This document shows, one piece after another, positions 13,131 through 22,325 of a stretch of DNA of 64,000 nt. The notes under the pieces were generated by a model. It ran no database searches and had not been told where the DNA came from. It was given only the letters and a program-made list of their open reading frames with translations. Source of the stretch: Rhabditophanes sp. KR3021 (taxonomy: Eukaryota; Nematoda; Chromadorea; Rhabditida; Alloionematidae); the NCBI GenBank assembly GCA_963281155.1, contig CAUJLY010000003.1, positions 5,580,001-5,644,000 on the forward strand, read 5' to 3'. A program made the position numbers and the translations under genes. How positions within the stretch are numbered: the first letter of the stretch is position 1; each line of letters begins with the position of its first letter.

Positions 13131-13570
13131 ATAAAATCATAATTATTTAACACTCCAGATATATCAAATATTCTAATTAATTTTAGTTATCTTTAAATTA
13201 TTATTAATTAACCTTTTTTTATGGAATAAAAAAATTTGCAACATACGTCAGTTCACCGACTTACACTTATAATGCTTAAATGACGCCAAGCAAACATCTC
13301 CTTCACATAAATGATGTGAATATATAGAAAGCTTTTTGTTAAAATGTTCATTTTTTTCAACCTAATTTTGGAATTAAATAATATGTGGGAGAACCATTTC
13401 AATTTGCTCATTTTCATTAATTACCATTAAAGAGATATAATTCCAAGCATCGGTTCAAACTTTTTACTAGTCTCAACAAATTAATTTTGGACATTTTTTC
13501 ATGTCAAAAATTATTTGTTGGTAATAAGCATCAAGGCATTCTAAATTGTAATATTTTGATTTATTTTTAG
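13131..13570 (+). other. spacer between rhomboid copies 2 and 3
   Basis: No gene is seen. The spacer ends in a TTTATTTTTAG acceptor that abuts the copy 3 ATG directly. Confidence 0.5.
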
Positions 13571-14751
13571 ATGATGCAAAGTGAACCTATTAATGATGAA
13601 GCTCATTCAATTACGGGATTATTAATAACTAATTTTATTTTAAACTGTATTGACAAAATAAAAAATTATTTGGGTAATAATTATTACGCTGATTTTCAAC
13701 AGGTAAATTATTTGTATTTAAACTAATTAAAAACATTATAAAGTTGTCTACTAACGAAAATGGTCTTGTTTGCAAGATAGAGGTGGACAAGAAATTAGGA
13801 AAAGTACCAAATCAACAACAAAAAATTAAAACTCAGCATGGTTGTACAGAAGAAAGCAATACTTGTATTGGAGAAAAGTATGAAGACAGGGGATCAGCTG
13901 ATGTTGTATCAGCTACAGTTATTGTCATGGAACCCGACAATGATAAAATGAATTATGTTCAATTTTGCAATTATGTAACAAAAGAAAAAAGCCGCTATTT
14001 TTACAAAATTGTTTTTGGCGTAATCCAGTGCTGTTTCACAGACGAAGGACAAGAATACAGCTATCTCTGGGTTACCAAATATAAGAAATTAAGATTTCCT
14101 TATTTTATATCCATTGTATTATTTATACAAGCTATCTTCTTCATCTGCTCTCTTGTTCTAAGTAATGATTGCTATAATTCCATCAGTTCACATTTACTCT
14201 ACGACCCTAATGACATGAAATGGGTCCAAACACTGTTTACATATACTTTTTTGTCAATGGATTCTTTTATTAGTTTCGGTATAAACACATTATGTTTAAT
14301 TGCTTTTGGAATGCTTCCGGAAATTGTTCATGGATGGAAGCCAATTTCATGTATTTATATATATGGAGCAATCGGTGGAGCCATGGTTCACTCCATTTTT
14401 TCAAAAATACTTCTTGCTGGGGTTTCAGCATCACTGTTGGCTTTATTTTGTTCTCAAATAATATTTTTAATTCTGAATTACAAACAAATGAAAAGAAAAT
14501 TCGCTAGACTTTTTTTCATTTCAATTACAATATTTTTTTTGGGTAGATTAAGTTATGTAGTTTATTTGGATTCTGAAGACAATTCAATATCGCATTCCTC
14601 ACACATTGGAGGTGCTGTTTTCGGTATTGTCGCTAGCTTAATAATTTTTGAACACTTGGAAGTTAGTCCTTACAAGACTGCGTTCAAATATATTTTCTAC
14701 CACAATTTTCATAATACTCTCATTCGGAGCAATAATTTATTGGTTTTCTAA
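13571..14751 (+). CDS. rhomboid-like protein, copy 3, degenerating or pseudoprotease
   Basis: Exons 13571-13702 (44 codons) and 13744-14751 flank a 41-bp intron; the product as read is 379 residues. The post-intron segment matches copy 2 closely (NGLVCKIEVDKKLGK versus NGHVCKNKVDEKLGK). The membrane domain is recognisable (YDPNDMKW, EIVHGWKP). The serine motif is GVSA instead of GxSG: the Ser (about 272) is kept, the following Gly is lost. The TM2 His is replaced, while the Asn and the catalytic His in SHSSHIGG (about 331) remain. Near 14686-14690 the frame departs from the family. Moving to the +1 frame there restores the last hydrophobic helix and a KIISQI tail like copies 1 and 2. So it has either lost one base in or near an AAA run or has a newly evolved end. 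Activity is doubtful. Confidence 0.75.
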
Positions 14752-15688
14752 AATAATCTCTCAAATTAAAAAGCACCAGATATATTTATTCAACTTTTAA
14801 AATCTCTTTATACATGTCTCATTTATTGATAATAAATATATTGCCAGTATTCATTTTATTTCTTATTTGGTCAAGATGTTCTTCTCAATATAATGCAACA
14901 ACATTAGCCGAATTTACGACCTTGTCAAAGAACGTTTCTTTAAGCCAATAAATTGCCTGATTTAAAAAAATCAGATAAGTATAGGCTTACTAAAAAGTGA
15001 ATTTTTTATTTCTCATCAAATACCTGTCAAAATAGGCAATAGCAATTATTGATATTACGTGTACTTTTGTTTGCTATCTTATAAACATACTTCTGGAATA
15101 AGAAACAAACAGCATCATTGTTTTATCTTTAAAAACTAATTTTTTCACCAAATCATCATCAAAATATTTTCCTTATCAGAGAAGATTACAATCTATTACA
15201 ATTGTATGTGCGCTTTGGAATGCAAACATTCGTAAATTGTATTACAACGAAATCTGAGTTTAGTGAACACCGAAGGAACCGAGATTTCTGTTCACTACAG
15301 GCGGTTGTTCGTTGTACTCAGATTAAAAAATGTAAATTAACTCTAAAGCCAACCAAATACCAAAAGTATCTTGTTCATTATAAACAGATGTTCACTGTGT
15401 TTGTAAAAAAAATAAAACTAGCATTCCATTCATTTTATACACCTTAATACTGTGTAATTTGACCCGCAATCTACTAACCATTTTTTGTATTCAATAACAT
15501 TAGTACCATTTGCTTGAAAGCGTGCTATCAAGATTAAGTTGCAAGCTCAAAATGTGTGCTGATTTTTCCAAAGGATGATTTAATGTACTAAATAAGGAAG
15601 ACATACTTCAATACATTGGCCTATCTTCTCACAAAAAGATCCCTCTATAATATGGATCGACAATATTAAACATAAAAATTGGAATTGA
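14752..15688 (+). other. non-coding stretch within the rhomboid array
   Basis: Contains the 3' UTR of copy 3. I could not find the upstream two thirds of the fourth copy here, although its tail follows directly. Confidence 0.45.
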
Positions 15689-15862
15689 AAAATCAAGCAA
15701 GCTTATGTACATCACTGTACTTTGATTTGCGGAGTTTTAGTAGTATTAGGAATCATTTATTTTATTATTAAAGTAATCATTCAATTATCAAAATAGAATA
15801 GATCAATTTAAAACTATAATTCACTTTATCCATGTCTAAGTTATTAATAATAAATATTTATT
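15689..15862 (+). pseudogene. decayed tail of a fourth rhomboid copy
   Basis: From 15689 to the TAG at 15794-15796 one frame encodes a hydrophobic helix ending ICGVLVVLGIIYFIIKVI, which lines up with the last membrane helix of copy 1 (ICVLLTIGGIVFFTIKVI), including the IKVI ending before the stop. The following 65 bases match the 3' UTR of copy 3: both contain a CATGTCT block followed by TTATTGATAATAAATA or a close variant. No start, catalytic region or upstream exon is present, so this is a 3' remnant of a tandem duplicate. Confidence 0.65.
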
Positions 15863-15882
15863 ATGATTAATTCAATGGTTAA

Positions 15883-16935
15883 TTATTTTGGCGAAATTTT
15901 TGTCTTGAAAATAAATGAATCTCTTTTGGGCTGAATGATCGTCTTTATATTAGTCTTTTCCGGTCCTAATATATTACTTTTAATCGTTCTTCTGATATTT
16001 TTATTAAAGATGGTTAAAATAAGCGACTGGACAACATGTTGAAAAAGCCACATCAAATTAGCATACACATAAAAGTTAGTTTCCATCGGTATAAAGTCAA
16101 TCAGAATAAATATTGTACAGGTTATTGAATCAACGATGCCGATTATAAAAATTTGGACGGTAAGACGAACAGTTTGGTTTTGATTATGTATACTGCTTGA
16201 GGATGTTTTCTTTAAGTAAATTCCGATCAACACGACATACATGGTGATGGTTGAAATAATATAGAAAGCATTGTTGAAGGTATGTGCAATACTTCCGACT
16301 ATTTTATGGCCTGGTAAATCCATTCCAACTAAGGGATCGAAAGTCCATGTTAATATTACACTCGAAAAAGTCATTGGTTGAGTAAACATGACTATGTAAA
16401 AGACGTACATCGACAGAGGAAACACCCATAAGTATATCTTTATGTCACCGAAAAGTCTTTCAATATACAAGTGATTCCAAATTTCAATAACTCTGGTAAG
16501 AACCAGGAAAATTGTCGCTGTAGTATGACTGACAAAAAAAGTGTAGGTAACAGCTCCCGAAATCAGCATAAAAGTAGGAGCTGAACAGGCCACCATCCCC
16601 ATACAAGCGAATACTCCAGAAATAAGGCCAACATTAAGAATAGAAATTAAATCAAATACCGCAATAGAAATTAAGATCTTAAAGCAAAGATGTTTCCTGT
16701 GATGCTTTTCAAACAAAGCAATCAAGCATGGAATATGCACGCATAAGCAGAATAAAGCAACAACGATATAAGTTACTCCAAATTTAATATTCTTATTATC
16801 CAACATAATTTGATCTACTTGCTCCTTAGGAAACATCGTACAATTCAAAATAGACTTAGTCGTCAGAAAATAAAATAAACTATAGTTTTTTATCATAGCA
16901 TAGATTTGAACGTTATCCATAAAGACATGTGTCAT
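15883..16935 (-). CDS. SRT-like serpentine chemoreceptor (7TM GPCR)
   Basis: A single-exon frame of 350 residues with seven hydrophobic segments. An N-terminal Cys lies before TM1 (near VTYIVVALFCL). The TM1-TM2 loop carries the HLCFKILISIAVFDL block, which resembles the CyKiM...D signature of nematode SRT receptors. A later block (CSAPTFMLISGAVTYTFF) and a conserved Arg follow. The tail is basic and Ser/Lys-rich. SRT proteins are orphan receptors thought to act in ciliated sensory neurons; SRX or another SR family is the alternative. It lies tail to tail with the rhomboid remnant. An in-frame Met at codon 6 could also be the start. No paralogue is visible in the window. Confidence 0.75.
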   Translation of the reverse strand: MTHVFMDNVQIYAMIKNYSLFYFLTTKSILNCTMFPKEQVDQIMLDNKNIKFGVTYIVVALFCLCVHIPCLIALFEKHHRKHLCFKILISIAVFDLISILNVGLISGVFACMGMVACSAPTFMLISGAVTYTFFVSHTTATIFLVLTRVIEIWNHLYIERLFGDIKIYLWVFPLSMYVFYIVMFTQPMTFSSVILTWTFDPLVGMDLPGHKIVGSIAHTFNNAFYIISTITMYVVLIGIYLKKTSSSSIHNQNQTVRLTVQIFIIGIVDSITCTIFILIDFIPMETNFYVYANLMWLFQHVVQSLILTIFNKNIRRTIKSNILGPEKTNIKTIIQPKRDSFIFKTKISPK

Positions 16936-17203
16936 TCACAATTATGAAATGACAAGAGTATCCAATCTTTCATATTAAATTACCGATAACTTGTACTTGT
17001 GAAGGCACCACCATTCTCATTATTATTTATAAACAATGTTCCTATTACGTATGTTGTTATATTTTGATACATACAGCATTTCACCCCATACACATGTTGA
17101 TATTCATAGTCATATACATATCTGTGATTCATTGACATTTGAGTTCTTCGTAGTTTCATGTATCTATGCACAAACAATATTCATCTTTCTGTCAGATTAA
17201 ATT
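16936..17203. other. upstream region of the SRT-like receptor
   Basis: No gene is supported. A Tyr-rich minus-strand open frame (16980-17177) ends next to a GTAATT donor-like site but finds no acceptor before the receptor ATG. Confidence 0.4.
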
Positions 17204-17450
17204 GTGGTGTTTTTGTTTACGTTGCATTTAATTAATTTGGGCCTTGTACCTATTAATGCTGAGACGAATGTTTTGCGAAAAAGGGTTAAATGTAAGGATG
17301 GGAATGGAAGACATGGTGTTGAAAACAATCAAAAATATGTGGCCAAATGTGTAAGCAAACTCGGGAAAGGTAAAAAAATAATAAAAGCGGTTGTACTAAT
17401 CTTTAAAAATAGGTTTATTTGAGTTGTTCATCGTAATGAAGGGCTGCTAA
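17204..17450 (+). pseudogene. possible secreted small peptide lacking an ATG
   Basis: The frame from 17204 encodes a signal-like hydrophobic stretch (FLFTLHLINLGLVPINA), then a basic segment with paired Cys (VKCKDGNGRHG, AKCVSKLG). A GTAAAA donor and an AATAG acceptor would excise 17370-17412 and lead into a short Cys-ending exon closing at TAA 17448-17450. No ATG is available: the codon before the signal is ATT and the one before that is TAA. It may be a gene that lost its start, a non-AUG start, or chance. Confidence 0.25.
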
Positions 17451-18697
17451 TTTAAGATTCGAGTTAAAGTTGGCCATCTTTCCTGTAAATCCACATGATA
17501 ATGACAAATAAAAAGACTGGACAAGTGTCACAAACAATCAAATTTCGTCCATGAACTATTAAAACTCTGAGATCAGGTGCAAATCAATATGAATAAAAGC
17601 AATAAATTCTCATACTTTAGGAGATAACTGCAACTTTTCTTAAAAATAGTATGTGACATATGAGCTAAAAAAGGAACTAACTACGAAAGTATATAAATAG
17701 GTTCAAATATTTTTTCCAAATGCAGCGATATTTAAGTTCGCATATTCTTGTACATAACAATAATAATACATGTAGGAATGAACTGCATAAGAGTCAAAGT
17801 CTGCTAAAAAAATCCAATTACCAAATAAGTTATTTTTAGGAGCTTTATACTGTAAATAAACTATAAACCCTGCTACGGGCCCAATAATATTATCATGAAA
17901 AGATTAAATGCCCCGCGTTTATTATTATTCTTAACAAACATGTTTCCGGTGTTTTTGGATGAACACGATCATTACTGGACAATGATTAGCTTTGAAATTA
18001 AACCAATTGAAATGTATACACATGTCACAAGTACATAGTCTTTTTTGAACGAATTCGAGAATATCAGTTTCAGGAAGTAGAATAACCTACAAAGACTGTA
18101 AAGGTGTGAATTTGTTCATAGTATTTTTTCTAGAAATAAGTCTATACGAACTTCATTCATGATAAATGTTATTTGACGTGAAATTTAATCAGTCACTGAG
18201 TTTTAAACTATAAAAAACTACCCTTGTTGTGACTTTTGAATTAAACTTTACAGACAAATACCAAAATTGAATAATGAATAATTTTTGGTGCAGGAAAACT
18301 AACTGGCAGTCAAGAACATATCAAATTACATGGTATTCTTTTTTGTTAATTATCTGAATTATTCGGTATAATGGAGTTTGGTGTTTGTTTCTAATCTTCC
18401 CATGCTTTATTCTCATAACTTACAATTAACAAAGTCATTAAGGCAAAATATGGGATTGAAAACGATTGTGGGTGCTTTAATTTCAGTTAAGCGGAGATTA
18501 AACTTGATTATTTATAATGTTTATCAACAATTTATATAATTAATTAACATTTAAAGCACACTATAGGTATTGTTATCTATCTCCGGGAAGCATTCTATAA
18601 AAATTTAGTTTATGGAAGCGATAAGGAGTGTACTATTTAAAAAGAAATATTTAGTAATAAATAGATTCACTAAGATATTTTAATAAATTATTCAATC
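17451..18697. other. non-coding region upstream of the saposin-like gene
   Basis: Nothing coding is supported on either strand. It probably contains the promoter of the saposin-like gene. Confidence 0.45.
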
Positions 18698-19087
18698 ATG
18701 CAATTCGTAGCTGTACTTTTGTCAATCTTTATGCTGTTCGGAGTTGTTTCGGCTGGAATGAAATGCACACTCTGTAAAGACGCGGTGAATGAGCTTGAAT
18801 CTTACATTAATTCCCATGAAGGAAGTGCCGATGGAGTAAGTTTGATTTTAGTTTTATTTATTCTAATTCATTTATATTTTAGGCTGAAGCTTGGGTTTGC
18901 GATAAAGTAAGTAACAAAGTACACAATATTTTTTATTAATTATGATTAAATTAAGGTAACCGATGGAGTCAGCATTCTCGACTCATTGTGCAAAGAATTG
19001 TTCAAAAAGGAACTCGCTGCCATGATCAAGGGAATTGAAGCTAAAGAACCAGTTGAAAAAATTTGCAAGGACATTGACTTTTGCTAA
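18698..19087 (+). CDS. saposin-like (caenopore/SPP) secreted peptide
   Basis: Three exons (18698-18835, 18883-18906, 18956-19087) give 97 residues. A signal peptide (MQFVAVLLSIFMLFGVVSA) is followed by a single saposin-B domain. The six Cys fall in saposin order: KCTLC near the start, WVC, SLC, ICKD and a final FC before the stop. Saposin-like peptides of nematodes bind or permeabilise membranes and act in gut defence or digestion; that role is inferred from the family. Exon 2 is a 24-nt microexon (eight codons, AEAWVCDK) that carries the third Cys, so skipping it would keep frame but destroy a disulphide. The gene lies tail to tail with DAP3, 168 bp apart. Confidence 0.9.
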
Positions 19088-19255
19088 GCGCCACTCTTTT
19101 CTTTAATTTTAAAAACGTCATTGTTTAAGTAAAGTTTTGTTATTTAATTTTCCAAGATGCACCAATTAAAAAGTTTTTATTTACACACAACTTAAATAAA
19201 CTTTTATTATTTAAAAATTACAATTATAACAACTCTAGCGCATTTCAACAAAAGC

Positions 19256-20418
19256 CTAAACAAAAGCACAGTTTCTTTCAAAGTAATATGGATTAAAAGC
19301 AGACAAATATATTAATTCTTTCTTGCCTTGTTCTGTTTGGGCTTTAGGAGTAGTGACCCAATTTTTGGATACATAATATTCGTACATCCCTTCAATTTCT
19401 GCCTTTGTATAATTCTTTGTTTCGATTGGCACAAAAGGGTCAATATCGCCAAAACCAACTTCTCCAAATAATTCAAGAGGTGTAATCAAAGGAACTGTCA
19501 AACTATCTCTAGCATCTTTAAGTTCTTTTTCATCTGCTACCAAAACAGTTGCTCCATTCGTCCAGTCGTTCTTAAGGAACTGTTTCAAATGGTGAACTAA
19601 GGATAAATCAGAAGCCATTGCTTTTGTTCCATCAGATCTCTTGATGATTGATTTACCATACATTGAATTAGCTTCGTCGATTGCAACTAGCAATTTGATT
19701 CCACCGTTAGTTGAATGTCTCTTGAGTTCCTTGACGAGTGCTCCAAAACAATCTGTCGCCACAAAGGGAGCAGACAAGCCCATCTCAATTATTTCGGTGA
19801 TTGGTCTGTTTCCGGCAGTTTTATCAACTTTTGTCCATACATACTCCTTTTCTGTTTTCAAATCCTATAAAAGGCGTTTATGAATGATTATATGAAACTT
19901 ACCGCAAGTTTGCCCCAGATATGTTGATTCTGAAGTTTGAACATATTCAAGATTTTGACTGCATGCTCAGGAGTGTCAATTCTGCCTTCTTTAAAAGACG
20001 ACATCTGGATATCTCCTGCTCTTCTAGTAAAATCCATTACACTTCTAATATTTAGAATAGCCCATTTCTCCTCGTGAGCCCATTGCAGAGCCTGACAGAT
20101 TGTCATTGTTTTTCCTGTTCCAAACTTCCCCCACAGAACGAATTTGACAGATGGAAAAGATAGTCGTGATTTGCCTAATAAATTGAGCAATTCTACGGTA
20201 TGTTCCCTAATCATCCATGTACACTCCCCTAACGTATTCATTTGAGCAATATATTTAGATGGGAGAATTTTTTGGAATTGTAGATCCTTGCACACCTGAG
20301 TTGGTACTGTCAATAGTTTTCCATTGTCGGCGGCACTAATTTGACTCTGACTTGTGCTTATTTCCGAGATTGATCTTCTGAATATAGAAGAAAATAGCTT
20401 GGAATTAACTCTTAACAT
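19256..20418 (-). CDS. dap-3: mitochondrial ribosomal protein S29 / DAP3
   Basis: Exons 20418-19903 and 19864-19256 flank a 38-bp intron; the product is 374 residues. The N-terminus (MLRVNSKLFSSIFRRSIS) is basic and Ser-rich, like a mitochondrial import signal. A P-loop GKFGTGKT lies at residues 97-104, with a Walker B-like strand (KLLVAIDE) in the second exon. This is the GTP-binding small-subunit mitoribosomal protein mS29, also called death-associated protein 3. It shares a 3-kb block with mL43, so two mitoribosomal genes sit together. Confidence 0.92.
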
Positions 20419-21027
20419 GTATAAAAGGTGTTTGGTTTAACAAAAATAATTTGTTTAATCAAATTGCTGTGAATAAGTTCTCTTCCAATTTACGTCGTGA
20501 TGGGATTTATTCGAATTAACATTTTAAGCTAGTGTGTGATTAATTTGGCTCATTGAAAGTTAAGACTTATTGAAGTATCTATCAAAATGTAAAAACTATC
20601 CTGTGTTAACTAAATTTGATAAACTCCTCAGCAGAAATACAATTTTTAAGTTTAATTTTTCTTGAAAGCTCTTTGCCATTAATTATTTTAAAATAAACAA
20701 ACATTAAATTAATTATTATTCCGTGATTAATTTCAAGTTAAAGGCATTTGCATATTAAGAAGGATTCGTTTTTGAAGAGATGTATCTCCTTTATGTGTAA
20801 ATTGTAACATCTAAAAATAACCTCGTTTATAAACATCTTAATTCACTACGAATTCGCTTTGCATATTTTAAGAAAGTTAATTTGTAAATAAACATACATT
20901 TACTTAAGAATATATTTTAATAATAGCTGGTTAAACAGAATGCCAAAAATAGTTTATTTAGAATTTTAGAATTAATCCATTTATTTACAACGCTTCATCA
21001 AATGTGATCCCATGGTCACCAACTAAA
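20419..21027. other. non-coding stretch upstream of DAP3
   Basis: AT-rich, with no supported exon. It separates DAP3 from a small same-strand gene, so it could be an internal operon spacer or a separate promoter. Confidence 0.45.
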
Positions 21028-21236
21028 TCAAGTTTTCCGCTTGTATTTTTCTATAAATTCGGTGACATTTTTGAATTCGGGGGAATCTTTTTGGCAGCGG
21101 CTTTCGAAATCATTGAAATAAGGTTTGCCACAATAATATTCATATTCTTCGAGAGTTGAATCTATAGCGTCTAATTTATAGGAAATGCGCATTTGAAAAT
21201 AAAATTACATTCATATTCTTTGAAGAAACTTGACAT
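21028..21236 (-). CDS. unrecognised 56-residue protein, two exons
   Basis: ATG at 21236; exon 1 is 21236-21209 and exon 2 is 21170-21028, around a 38-bp intron (GTAATT...AAATTAG). Splicing restores one frame ending in TGA. The product starts MSSFFKEYEYAIDSTLEEYE and is acidic and Tyr-rich in its first half. It has two Cys eleven residues apart (YYCGKPYFNDFESRC) and a Lys-rich end (FIEKYKRKT). The intron size matches those of DAP3 and the rhomboids, which supports the model. I cannot name the family. A small mitochondrial intermembrane-space or complex-assembly protein is possible given the neighbours, but the Cys spacing is not the usual CX9C. It is divergent from mL43 with 247 bp between starts, so a shared promoter is possible. 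Confidence 0.55.
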
Positions 21237-21483
21237 GATTTCTCATCAAAAATATGTAATGAATGTAACCATTTTCCTTCGCTTTAAATTTCTTAGAAGG
21301 TAGATCTATGTGTATATTTTAATGGAACAATTACTTTGCCCTTTTAACATTAATGTTTTGTTTAAACTCTGCATAAAGTAAAAATTCAAACCAAAAATCA
21401 ACTCAAGACCCCATTTTGTCAACCCTTGGTACATCAACACCTCACAGCCACCAACTTTGCTTTTACCGAAAACCCAATTTAAA

Positions 21484-22059
21484 ATGCCTTCTCGAGTCCG
21501 AATCGATCGTATCAAGCCCATATTCACGGCTGCTAAAGGCCTTAATTTTGGATTCCGTCTAACTAATGTTCCAGAAGCACCCTTCTTCAACGGAGTTAAC
21601 ACCTTCCAATCTCAAGTACACAGAGTCACTTTACGCTTCTGCAAACAAAACGAAGCATCTTCTGGGGTAAGAACTTTTATCAAATATCATTTGGCAGAAA
21701 TCGCTCAACAGAATCCTGGAGTCGTCATTTATACTCAACCGTCAAATCAAACTACACCAACAGTTCGTGCGGAATATGCTAATGGGCGGATGGTGCACAT
21801 CAATCTCAAATCAGTTTCGCTGGAGAATGTATCTCAGTATATGAGTTACTTGTTATCAAGATCTGGTAGTCCAGTGGAAAAACTCATCTCGAGACAATCT
21901 GCGGCTACAACTTCAGTTCAAGGGGAATGGAGCCCGTACACTTTCCAAGATTCAGAGCAAAATGTGACGGAGTTACCTGATGCTAAGTTCGGCAAATATC
22001 TGAATAAAAATGTATCTGCTACGGATTATGTTAAGAATTTGATAAAACTTGAGCGGTAA
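21484..22059 (+). CDS. mrpl-43: mitochondrial ribosomal protein L43
   Basis: A single exon of 191 residues. The ATG at 21484 (MPSRVRIDRIKP) is the first in frame. The central region, LRFCKQNEASSGVRTFIKYH, followed by a VVIYTQP strand, is the thioredoxin-like L51/S25/CI-B8 domain typical of mL43. A C-terminal extension rich in Ser, Thr and Asn follows. The protein is a large-subunit component of the mitoribosome. It is convergent with aha-1; the 266 bp between stops hold both 3' UTRs and little else. Confidence 0.9.
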   Translation: MPSRVRIDRIKPIFTAAKGLNFGFRLTNVPEAPFFNGVNTFQSQVHRVTLRFCKQNEASSGVRTFIKYHLAEIAQQNPGVVIYTQPSNQTTPTVRAEYANGRMVHINLKSVSLENVSQYMSYLLSRSGSPVEKLISRQSAATTSVQGEWSPYTFQDSEQNVTELPDAKFGKYLNKNVSATDYVKNLIKLER

Positions 22060-22325
22060 AGAATCAAAATTTAGTGCTTTTAAATAATATGTAGTTGAAC
22101 AAATTTTATAAATGTGTTTGGACTATTTGATAGAGCAAATCATATTTTAGTGCCTTCTAATAAAACTTTTTTTATAATATTTTATTGTTTGTGTTTATAA
22201 ATGAAAAAGTATCTTTATTGTAAATATATATGTTTTCTGATCTTTTGCTAATACTTATTCTGATCAACAAAATCTGAACTGTGTAAGGATGAAATAATAT
22301 GTTACAAAATTAATAGTCTTAGTGT

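Noticed and set aside
15202..15447. 81-codon frame inside the rhomboid array
   Set aside because: No similarity to rhomboids and a non-ATG start; it does not account for the missing part of the fourth copy.
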